A stretch of 64,000 bases of DNA. Source: Desulfovibrio intestinalis. GTDB lineage: Bacteria > Desulfobacterota > Desulfovibrionia > Desulfovibrionales > Desulfovibrionaceae. Made by a program: the position numbers and the translations under genes. This document shows, piece by piece, positions 27,419-34,980 of this stretch (position 1 is the stretch's first letter; each line of letters starts with the position of its first letter). The stretch is from NCBI RefSeq assembly GCF_014202345.1, contig NZ_JACHGO010000004.1:248001-312000 (forward strand). Reading direction: 5' to 3'. The notes below the pieces were generated by a model that searched no databases, was not told the DNA's origin, and was given only the letters and a program-made list of their open reading frames with translations.

Positions 27419-28654
27419 ATGAGCAAAATTCTCACCGAAACCGCCTATCTTCAACGCTATTTCCGCGTAATGCTGTTTCTGGCCCTGGCCGTGGCCCTGC
27501 TGGTGCTGCCCTATACCCTTTGGTGGCTCTATAAAAGCGGCGACGTAGGCGTCGAACGTGCTGTGGAAGCACAGTCTTCCGGACAGTTCGCCATTTTCGG
27601 GTCCGGCGTTTCGCAGGACTTTGTGGACTACAAGCTGCAACTCTACGCCAAGGTCAAACCGGAAATTGCCGCTGTGGGTTCTTCCCGCGTCATGCAATTC
27701 CGTGGAGCCTATTTCCGCAAATCCTTCCTCAATGTGGGCGGCACGGCTGGCAACCTTTCAGTATTGCGATCCACCATCGACGCCATGCTGGTGGAACACA
27801 GGCCCGAGGCGCTCATTATAGGTCTGGATTTCTGGTGGTTCATGCCCCAGTGGCAACCCGATCCTTTCAAGGACGAGCCGCCAACCAGCGGTTCCTACAA
27901 CAGCGGCATTGAAAGCCTGAAAAAGCCCTGGGCATGGCTGCTTGAAGGCAAAATTTCCGCCCACGACCTCATCGCGCCTGTTCTGCTGGAATCCGCTGGC
28001 GGCTTCCGCGCCGGACGTTACGGCATCATGGCCCAGCAGACCGACGACGGCTTCGGCCCCGACGGCTCGTGGTACTACACTGCCGAAACCACAGGGCAAA
28101 AGCGCCCCTTTGACTATCAGTTTGAAGACACGCTCAAACAGGTGAACCACGGCATCAAGGCCTTTTTTCACGCCAAGCCCATTGAGGGCAGCCGTGACCC
28201 CGGCGGCATAAGCTCCGCCCATCTGGACGCCTTTGCCGAAATATACTGCCGCCTCAAGGCGCGCGGTATTGCCACCTTTGTCTTCATTTCGCCATTGTCG
28301 GTCAAAGTGCTGGACGCCATACGCCAGCGCGAGGGTGAGTACCCGCACCTTTTCCGCCTGCGGGAGGCCCTGCTGGCACGCGGTATTGACGTTATCGACT
28401 TTACGGACCCGCGCACCTTCGGGTCCAGTGACTGCGAATTTGTTGACGGCTTCCACGGCGGCGAAGTAACCTATGCCCGTATGCTGCGGGATATGGCCGA
28501 CCGCTGGCCCGCCCTGCTGGCCTATGTGAATATGGAAAAAATCAATGCGACCATCCGTGACTGGCGCGGGCATGCCCTTGTTTTTGACGACCGCCTCACG
28601 GACAAGCCCGAAATTGATTTCAACAATTTCAACTGCCCCAAACGTAAGCCATAG
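27419..28654 (+). CDS. Membrane-anchored SGNH/AlgJ-DltD-like acyltransferase partner
   Basis: A 411-residue protein with one N-terminal membrane anchor (about 15-38) and an extracytoplasmic domain. It carries SGNH-type signatures: AVGSSRVMQFRG (nucleophile Ser block), NVGGTAGNLSVL, and near the C-terminus DCEFVDGFHGGEVTYARM, the Asp/His dyad region of the AlgJ/AlgX/DltD group. The gene starts 15 bp after the MBOAT stop with GAGAGG upstream, so the two are almost certainly co-translated partners. In characterised systems the MBOAT passes the acyl group to this type of protein, which modifies the polymer. The acceptor polymer is not identified in the window. Confidence 0.78.
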   Translation: MSKILTETAYLQRYFRVMLFLALAVALLVLPYTLWWLYKSGDVGVERAVEAQSSGQFAIFGSGVSQDFVDYKLQLYAKVKPEIAAVGSSRVMQFRGAYFRKSFLNVGGTAGNLSVLRSTIDAMLVEHRPEALIIGLDFWWFMPQWQPDPFKDEPPTSGSYNSGIESLKKPWAWLLEGKISAHDLIAPVLLESAGGFRAGRYGIMAQQTDDGFGPDGSWYYTAETTGQKRPFDYQFEDTLKQVNHGIKAFFHAKPIEGSRDPGGISSAHLDAFAEIYCRLKARGIATFVFISPLSVKVLDAIRQREGEYPHLFRLREALLARGIDVIDFTDPRTFGSSDCEFVDGFHGGEVTYARMLRDMADRWPALLAYVNMEKINATIRDWRGHALVFDDRLTDKPEIDFNNFNCPKRKP

Positions 28655-28761
28655 GCCATAAGCGGCCTTGGCAAGGCTTGGACCCGGCAGCAAAAAGCAT
28701 CAGACGCACAGCCGCAACCCAAAGGCGTCATCGCTGCGGGATCAGGTCAGGAATGGGAGCC

Positions 28762-30681
28762 ATGCGCCCGAACACCACCAGCTTTACAGCAGGGCCGTCA
28801 GGTTCTGCCCCTCAAAATACCCTTACCCGCAGGATCGCCAATGCGGTCCTGCGGGTTCATGTTCTTCGCAGTCCTGAACTGAACCGCCAGCTACGGAGTA
28901 TTGCCCGCCACAGCCTTGTGCTGGGCAGCCTTCTTATCAGCGCAACCGCCCTGTGCTCTATGAGCGCGCGCCCTGTTCTGGCAGCGGCAGCCTCCATTGC
29001 CACACCCACATACACAGAACCCAGAGTTCACGAACCCACGGTTGCCGTACCTACTGTTCAAGCGCCCACTGTGCAGGCGCCAACCATTCAGGCTCCGCCT
29101 TTGCAACCCTCTAGCGCAGAGCAAAGGCCGGGCTGGGCGGGCAACAACCAGTCTACGGGAAATGATCAGCCCTCCAGAGGGCGCGAAATAATGGGATTTC
29201 TTTTCGGCGGCCAGCTGGCAGAAACAGAAACTGGCACGCATCAGCCGCAGGCAGCGCAAAACGGGCAGGCGGGCCATGCTCCCGCAAGCGCAGCCACCAC
29301 AGGCCATGCTCCAACAACAGGGCAGGTTCCCGTACTTTCGCCACCTCCTGTGCCGCCGCCAGCGCCTGTAGCCCCCACACCTGCGGTGGCTGCCCCTCAC
29401 GCTCCCAAGGGAACCGTTCCGGGTGAAATGCAGCCCCAGTCTCCAGAAGCCCAGTTGCGCCAACAGCAACTGAATCAGGAGAGGGAACGCCAACGGCTGG
29501 AACGGGGAAAGCAGAATACGCAGCGCGCGCCACGCGGCAAGGCCGCTGACAGTAAAAACGCTGCGCAGCAACCTGCGGCGCACCCCGAGAAAGCTCCTGA
29601 TGCGCCTTCCACACCGCATGCGCCCGCTGATGCGCAGCCTGGGAATGCCAAAGTGCTGGAAAAGCCCGAACCCCCTGTGACGCCGGGAACCCCGGCGGCC
29701 CAGGCCAATGAGGCTTACCAAAACGGGGATTACGCCCAGGCCCACGCCATCTGGCAGCATCTGGCCGACGGCGGCGACGGACAGGCCATGAACAATCTTG
29801 GCGTGCTCTTTGATCTTGGTCAGGGTGTGGACCTGGATGAAGGCAGGGCGCTGTACTGGTATGCCCGCTCCGCTTCAGCGGGGCACCCATCGGGCATGAG
29901 CAACTACGGACGCATGCTGGAGCAGGGACGCGGCATTGATGCCAACCCTGAAGAAGCCGCGCGCTGGTTTGACCTTGCCGCTCGCGAGGGACAGCCCGAA
30001 GCGCAGTACAATCTTGGCCTCATGTACGAAAGCGGGCACGGCGTTCCGCAGGATCACAAGGCCGCGGCGGCATGGTACAGCCGTGCGGCAGCGCAGCAGC
30101 AGACCGACGCCCTGGCCCGCCTCGGCCAACTCTACCGCACAGGACAAGGAGTGGAAAAAAATCAGGCTCGCGCCACGCTGTTGCTTTATGCGGCGGCCAT
30201 GCGCGGCTCTATCCACGCTATGAAAGAACTGGAAGATATGGCCGGGCCGTCCACATCACGCCCCGGAGCCATACTCTTTGGCCTGCGCCTTGATACAGCC
30301 ACCCGCCCCGCCATGCGCGAAGCTCTTGGCAAGGCAGGCATGCAGGCATCCCGTCAGGACGACGCCTATATTTGCGACACCTATACGCCCGGCGCGCTTG
30401 TACCCGGTGCGCGGCAAGCGGCCTTCTGCTATGGCCCGGGCCGCCCGGCCCCTCTGGGATTTGTGGAGCTGGAATATACCGTGCAGGACAAGGCCATAGC
30501 CCAGAGTATTGTACATATGGTCAGCGAACGCTTTGGCGCGCCATCCGCCGGAGAGAGCGACGACGACCATATCTGGAATCTCGGCTCCGTGGTTGTCGCC
30601 ACACGCTATGAACCTTCGCGCCAACTTATGAGCCTCATGTATATGGTGCCTGCCGTCTATCACCTGACCCGTCAGGATTAG
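28762..30681 (+). CDS. Secreted Sel1-repeat (TPR-like) protein with Pro-rich spacer
   Basis: About 639 residues. A long N-terminal region with a signal-like hydrophobic stretch (HSLVLGSLLISATALCSM ... VLAAA) is followed by short PTVQAP-type repeats and a low-complexity Pro/Ala/Gln region. At least four Sel1 repeats follow, for example AMNNLGVLFDLGQGV, GMSNYGRMLEQGRGI, AQYNLGLMYESGHGV and ALARLGQLYRTGQGV. A C-terminal domain of about 150 residues has two Cys and is not recognised. It follows the SGNH gene on the same strand. Sel1 proteins scaffold envelope complexes, and AlgK of alginate systems has the same repeat type. The start is uncertain: the frame is open to 28678 and ATGs occur at 28753 and 28762. 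Confidence 0.75.
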   Translation: MRPNTTSFTAGPSGSAPQNTLTRRIANAVLRVHVLRSPELNRQLRSIARHSLVLGSLLISATALCSMSARPVLAAAASIATPTYTEPRVHEPTVAVPTVQAPTVQAPTIQAPPLQPSSAEQRPGWAGNNQSTGNDQPSRGREIMGFLFGGQLAETETGTHQPQAAQNGQAGHAPASAATTGHAPTTGQVPVLSPPPVPPPAPVAPTPAVAAPHAPKGTVPGEMQPQSPEAQLRQQQLNQERERQRLERGKQNTQRAPRGKAADSKNAAQQPAAHPEKAPDAPSTPHAPADAQPGNAKVLEKPEPPVTPGTPAAQANEAYQNGDYAQAHAIWQHLADGGDGQAMNNLGVLFDLGQGVDLDEGRALYWYARSASAGHPSGMSNYGRMLEQGRGIDANPEEAARWFDLAAREGQPEAQYNLGLMYESGHGVPQDHKAAAAWYSRAAAQQQTDALARLGQLYRTGQGVEKNQARATLLLYAAAMRGSIHAMKELEDMAGPSTSRPGAILFGLRLDTATRPAMREALGKAGMQASRQDDAYICDTYTPGALVPGARQAAFCYGPGRPAPLGFVELEYTVQDKAIAQSIVHMVSERFGAPSAGESDDDHIWNLGSVVVATRYEPSRQLMSLMYMVPAVYHLTRQD

Positions 30682-30834
30682 GCAAAGCTGCACAATTTTC
30701 CAGCTTACTGCACCAGGCGGTCCTTTCACTTTGAGCGTACTTTTATTTGTGCGGCCGGAGAGAAAAGGCCGCGTTCTTATCCCCAGACAAGCCGGCGGCA
30801 TTTCAGCTTTGAAATATTTTGCGGAGGACAACTC

Positions 30835-30921
30835 ATGCAAAATAGCCCTCGGCAACGCCCGCGCACACAGCCCAAGACACTCATTTTTTTTCAATATGCT
30901 GCAATGCCATTCTTGACCTGA
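30835..30921 (+). CDS. Possible 28-residue small ORF
   Basis: A GCGGAGGAC ribosome site lies 6-7 bases before an ATG that opens a 28-codon frame (MQNSPRQRPRTQPK ... FLT). No family is recognised. It lies 100 bases before the metE promoter and could be chance or a short leader; no regulatory Cys, Met or Thr runs are seen. Confidence 0.2.
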   Translation: MQNSPRQRPRTQPKTLIFFQYAAMPFLT

Positions 30922-31020
30922 AACAAGGTTCGCAGAGGCCGCGCCGACCATACATAGCACTGGTGCAAAGGCAATCTGCCTCCAGCTAATCAAAACACCC
31001 CAAGGCACTGCCATCTGCGC

Positions 31021-31049
31021 TTGACAGAAAGACTCCCCTTATATATCAA
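31021..31049 (+). promoter_or_regulatory. Sigma-70-type promoter for metE
   Basis: A perfect -35 TTGACA (31021-31026) is followed at 15-17 bases by TATATC/TATCAA. Transcription would start near 31055, at the 5' edge of the riboswitch. Confidence 0.6.
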
Positions 31050-31056
31050 TTTATCT

Positions 31057-31363
31057 CGATATTGTGATGAGAAACGGAAAACGGTGAAAATCCGTTGCGG
31101 ACGCGCCACTGTAATCGGCATAAACCCGCGCCGCACCACTGTTCTTAATAAGCATCCTGTCTCGCTGCGCAGCCTCACGGCAAAGCTTGCTTACCCGCAA
31201 GCACCGCGCAGCTGTTTGTCTGATCCTCGCCACCTGCGGCGGTGAACAGACAGCAGAGCCAGAAACGCTTTACGGGCTGATTGCACAAATCGCTCATGAA
31301 CGGGAAGGTGCGGCCACGCGCAACTCCACTGCGCAGGGGCCGTAAGCCAGGAGACGCCTCGTC
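31057..31363 (+). promoter_or_regulatory. Cobalamin riboswitch controlling metE
   Basis: The core elements are in order: GGTGAAAATCCGTTGCGGAC, GCCACTGTAATCGG, a second CCACTG, and the 3' closing box AAGCCAGGAGACGCC at 31344-31358. These match the adenosylcobalamin aptamer consensus. The variable middle is long. Downstream are three hairpins in series (31450-31468, 31473-31494, 31495-31530) that probably form the expression platform. When B12 is plentiful the B12-independent MetE is not needed, so the switch is expected to be off with ligand. Confidence 0.9.
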
Positions 31364-31590
31364 ACCTGCCGCCATCCGGCGGCAAGGCAGTACTGTCTCG
31401 CGTTCAGGCAAGTGCCCGGCCCGGCGTTCATGAGCCCGGCCAGAGCCGTGCGGCATCAGCAATGCCGCGCGTCGGTACGGATGCACCCGTACCGTGAAAT
31501 GGCTGCAACACTGTTGTCACGGCCATTTCAGGTATACAAGCTCTAGCGTGAAAAGAACTGCCCTTTCAACACCATATGAAAGGAGCAACC

Positions 31591-33867
31591 ATGCGAACCC
31601 ACATTCTCGGCTTTCCCTCCATGGGCAGGCAGCGCGAGCTGAAACAGGCTCTCGAATCCTTCTGGCGCGGCGATACTTCAGCCCATGACCTCACAGGCAC
31701 GGCCCACAAGCTTCAGGAAGCCCATTGGGGCGTCCAGCGCGAAGCAGGCCTCAGCTACGTGACCACGGGCGATTTTTCCCTCTATGACCGCATGCTGGAC
31801 ACAAGCCTCATGCTCGGGGCTGTGCCCGCGCGCTTCGCCGCCTGCGGCAAAGACGCCCTGACCCGCTACTTCGCCCTGGCGCGCGGCGATGCTTCACGCA
31901 ACATTCCGGCAATGGAAATGACCAAGTGGTTTGACACCAACTATCACTATCTCGTGCCGGAAATAGAACCTGACGCCGTCTGGACGCCCGGTGAACATCC
32001 CGTGCTGGAGGCCAGCAAACGCGCCACCGCCCTGGGCTTTACCCCCAAGGCCGCCATTATCGGCCCCTTTACCTGGCTGGCCCTGGCCAAGGGGCAGAAC
32101 GGCGCTGACCCGTGGACGCGGCTGGATGAGGTTCTTGCCACCTATGCCGCGCTGCTGGAACAACTGGGTTCCCTGTGCAGCTGCATTCAGATTGAAGAAC
32201 CCATTCTTTGTACCGAGCTGCTGCCCGCCGCTGCTGCCGAGCGCTTTACCGAAGCCTATGCGGGCCTCAACGCGGCTGTTGCCCGTGCCGGGTCAACCAG
32301 CCTTTTGCTTGCCACCTACTTCGGCCCGCTGACGCAGCACCTTCCCCTGGCTGCAAACAGCGGCTGCGCGGCCCTGCATATTGACCTTGTGCGCGGCCCC
32401 AACCAGCTGGACGCCGTTGTTGCGGCCCTGCCAGAGCACACGGCCCTGTCTCTTGGGCTGGTCAACGGCCGCAACATCTGGAAAACCGACTACGCACAGG
32501 CAGCCAATTTCATAAAACGCGCCGTGAGCGCTCTTGGCGCTGACCGTGTGCTTTTGGCCTCGTCCTGCTCACTTCTGCACAGCCCCGTAGACCTTGCTGA
32601 AGAAACCGATTTACCCGGCCACATCAAAAACCGTATGGCCTTTGCCGTGCAAAAATGCGCGGAACTGGCCGACCTCAAGGCCATAGCCCAGGGTCAGGGC
32701 GCAGACCTGCTGGCTGCCAATGCTGCCCTGCTGGCCGAAGCGCAGGCCCATGCCGACACCGTGGTAACCACGGTGCGCGAACGTGCCGCCGCCGTAACGC
32801 CAGCCATGCTGGCCCGCAAATCACCGCGTGCCGCTCGCAAAGAGGCTCAAAACTGGCTGCGCCTGCCGCTCTTGCCCACCACTACCATCGGGTCCTTCCC
32901 GCAGACAGACCATATCCGCAAAACACGTCTGGCCTTCAAGCGCGGTCAGATGAGCCAGGCCGACTACGAGACCGCCATCAAGGCGGAAATAGCTGGCTGC
33001 ATCAAGAAGCAGCAAGAGCTTGGTCTGGATGTGCTGGTACACGGCGAGGCCGAGCGCAACGATATGGTGGAGTACTTTGGTCAGCAGCTGGGCGGGTTCT
33101 GTTTTACCCGCAATGGATGGGTGCAGAGCTATGGCAGCCGTTGCGTCAAACCGCCCGTCATCTACGGCGATGTGTACCGCAAAGCGCCAATGACCGTGGA
33201 ATGGGCGCGCTATGCCCAATCGCTGACGCAAAAACCCGTCAAAGGCATGCTTACCGGGCCTGTGACCATTCTTTGCTGGAGCTTTGTACGTGACGATCTG
33301 CCTCGTAGCGAAGTCTGCCGCCAGATCGCCCTGGCCATACGCGACGAGGTGACCGACCTTGAGGCCGCAGGCATACATATTATCCAGATTGACGAAGCCG
33401 CGCTGCGCGAGGGCATGCCCCTCACCGCCGCAGAGGCCGCCGTTTATCTGCAATGGGCTGTGGACGCTTTTCTTCTGACATCTACGGGCGTTGAAGACCG
33501 CACCCAGATTCATACCCACATGTGCTACAGCGAATTCAACGCTATTCTGCCCGCCATTGCGCGTATGGACGCCGATGTCATCAGCATCGAATCCAGCCGC
33601 AGTGGAATGGAACTGCTGGACGCCTTCACCCGCTTTCACTACGAGGGCGAGGTCGGCCCCGGCGTGTATGACATCCACAGCCCGCGCATTCCCACGGCAG
33701 ACGAGATGGTTCACCTGCTGCGCCTGGCCCTGAAGCACATCGACAAAAGCCAGCTCTGGGTCAACCCGGACTGCGGCCTTAAAACGCGCCGCTGGGAAGA
33801 AGCGTACCCGGCTCTGGAAAATATGGTGGCCGCTACCCTGCGTGTACGGGTAGAGCTGCCTGCTTAG
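31591..33867 (+). CDS. metE: Cobalamin-independent methionine synthase
   Basis: Transfers the methyl group of 5-methyltetrahydropteroyl-triglutamate to homocysteine, the last step of methionine synthesis, without B12. The product is 758 residues, the full length of the two-barrel enzyme. The catalytic zinc site in the C-terminal barrel is intact: IHTHMCYSEFN (His and Cys), the Glu-containing SIESSRS strand and NPDCGLKTRRW (Cys). IQIDEAALREGMP and TTTIGSFPQT are also present. AAAGGAG 5 bases before the ATG at 31591 fixes the start; the frame begins at 31576. It is controlled by the cobalamin riboswitch upstream and ends at a strong hairpin. Confidence 0.97.
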   Translation: MRTHILGFPSMGRQRELKQALESFWRGDTSAHDLTGTAHKLQEAHWGVQREAGLSYVTTGDFSLYDRMLDTSLMLGAVPARFAACGKDALTRYFALARGDASRNIPAMEMTKWFDTNYHYLVPEIEPDAVWTPGEHPVLEASKRATALGFTPKAAIIGPFTWLALAKGQNGADPWTRLDEVLATYAALLEQLGSLCSCIQIEEPILCTELLPAAAAERFTEAYAGLNAAVARAGSTSLLLATYFGPLTQHLPLAANSGCAALHIDLVRGPNQLDAVVAALPEHTALSLGLVNGRNIWKTDYAQAANFIKRAVSALGADRVLLASSCSLLHSPVDLAEETDLPGHIKNRMAFAVQKCAELADLKAIAQGQGADLLAANAALLAEAQAHADTVVTTVRERAAAVTPAMLARKSPRAARKEAQNWLRLPLLPTTTIGSFPQTDHIRKTRLAFKRGQMSQADYETAIKAEIAGCIKKQQELGLDVLVHGEAERNDMVEYFGQQLGGFCFTRNGWVQSYGSRCVKPPVIYGDVYRKAPMTVEWARYAQSLTQKPVKGMLTGPVTILCWSFVRDDLPRSEVCRQIALAIRDEVTDLEAAGIHIIQIDEAALREGMPLTAAEAAVYLQWAVDAFLLTSTGVEDRTQIHTHMCYSEFNAILPAIARMDADVISIESSRSGMELLDAFTRFHYEGEVGPGVYDIHSPRIPTADEMVHLLRLALKHIDKSQLWVNPDCGLKTRRWEEAYPALENMVAATLRVRVELPA

Positions 33868-33904
33868 GGTATTCAGGGAGTGTAATCAGGATTTGAGAGG
33901 ATTT

Positions 33905-33945
33905 GTGGGGGAAGGACCCTTTTGCAAAAGGGTCTCCTCCCCCAC
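33905..33945 (+). terminator. Terminator-like hairpin after metE
   Basis: The perfect palindrome GACCCTTTTGCAAAAGGGTC (33915-33934) is extended by GTGGGGG/CCCCCAC outer arms. No T-run follows, but it lies 40-80 bases after the metE stop. Confidence 0.65.
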
Positions 33946-34056
33946 ACCCCCTCCCCCTAAAATTCTTACTGCTGTTTCAGTCTGCTTCAAGGGATCTTCT
34001 GATCTGGATCAAAGTTCTCATAGGCAGTGAAATTACCCTGCTCACACAAGCGCCCG

Positions 34057-34560
34057 TCATACCCTCGCCATAATGGTCAGCAGTTTTGCTATCAACGGAG
34101 ACAAGAGCACAATGGCGTAGATGCGCACCAGGTGATAGACCATAACCATTGGCGCTTCGGCCCCTGCATCTCCCGCCAGAGCCATAATGGCATTGAAGCC
34201 GCCGGGGCTGGTGGCAAGGTAGGCCCCCCCGGCGCTCATACCGCCAAAGCGCATGCTTATCCAGGCGCAACCCAGGCCAGCCGCCAGAATGATAAAGGTG
34301 GAAAGCAGCATGATGGGCCACGTTTCCCGCACGACATTCAGCATGCCGGGGCTGTACATATTGCCAACGATTACGCCCACGCAGCCATAGACAAGATACC
34401 TGATCCAGTGGGGCATATATGGCGTGCTGACGGAGCCAAAGCTCTTGAAAATAACCACGGCCAGCATGGCCCCGGTCATCGGGCCGCCCGGCAGGTCAAA
34501 ATAGTCAAAAACCAGACCGCCAGCCAAACCAACGGCAAAAAGTGTTATCAGGGTCGTCAT
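34057..34560 (-). CDS. AbrB-family (AbrB duplication) membrane protein
   Basis: A 167-residue membrane protein with about five hydrophobic helices. It matches one repeat unit of the AbrB family (often misnamed ammonia monooxygenase; not the Bacillus AbrB regulator), with LPGGPMTGAMLAV, VVGNMYSP-like (here VIVGNMYSPGML) and AYLATSPGGFNAIMALAGDAGAEAPMVMVYHLVRI. Full-length members are twice this size, so this is a half-size form that may dimerise. GAAGGAAGGA precedes the ATG at 34560; an in-frame GTG at 34575 overlaps that site. The function of the family is poorly known, and transport is suspected. Confidence 0.72.
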   Translation of the reverse strand: MTTLITLFAVGLAGGLVFDYFDLPGGPMTGAMLAVVIFKSFGSVSTPYMPHWIRYLVYGCVGVIVGNMYSPGMLNVVRETWPIMLLSTFIILAAGLGCAWISMRFGGMSAGGAYLATSPGGFNAIMALAGDAGAEAPMVMVYHLVRIYAIVLLSPLIAKLLTIMARV

Positions 34561-34721
34561 AAATCCTTCCTTCACGCGGCGCAGTGGTCTGTGGCAGGGG
34601 CCGCGTCATGATTGGGCGCTAGCTATACGCCGTCCGCCCTGCATACGCCCATTGCTTCCGCGCCTCAATATCCAAAATAGCAAGAAAGCGCATTCTCCAG
34701 CCGGAAAATGCGCTCTTTCTT

Positions 34722-34820
34722 TAGAGCATTTCAACTTTGAAATGCTAACGCGCGATTAAACGCCGTAATGAGCGTGTATTAAACTTTGAGAATACATATT
34801 TTCAAAGTTAATCTGCTCTA
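34722..34820. repeat. Dispersed palindromic repeat, copy B (inverted, short form)
   Basis: A 99-bp copy with both ends clear: it starts TAGAGCATTTCAACTTTGA and ends TCAAAGTTAATCTGCTCTA. Its ends are exchanged relative to copies A and C, so it lies in the opposite orientation. It lacks most of their GC-rich middle. Confidence 0.75.
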
Positions 34821-34871
34821 TTGCCGGGTCAGACCATTTCGGCAGCAAAGCCCGCCCTGCGCCCAAGCACA

Positions 34872-34932
34872 GCGGCCCTCTTCATTTCAGCTCGCCATGC
34901 CAAGAGCATGCTTGCTTCATGAAAAGGGCCGC
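34872..34932 (-). terminator. Hairpin after pntB, GCGGCCC arms
   Basis: Arms GCGGCCCTCTTCAT (34872-34885) and ATGAAAAGGGCCGC (34919-34932) pair with a small mismatch. The arms resemble those of the 49352-49413 hairpin. It lies about 50-110 bases after the pntB stop. Confidence 0.5.
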
Positions 34933-34980
34933 CTGATACGGTAACTGAAACTGTCTACTTCAAAGCCTGCCGCTACGCGG

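Larger units (their letters stand above)
34561..34980. other. Intergenic region with three palindromic structures
   Basis: No gene. It contains an imperfect hairpin (34683-34720), dispersed repeat copy B (34722-34820) and the AGCGGCCC-type hairpin (34872-34932). The last probably terminates the pnt transcript on the minus strand. Confidence 0.5.
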
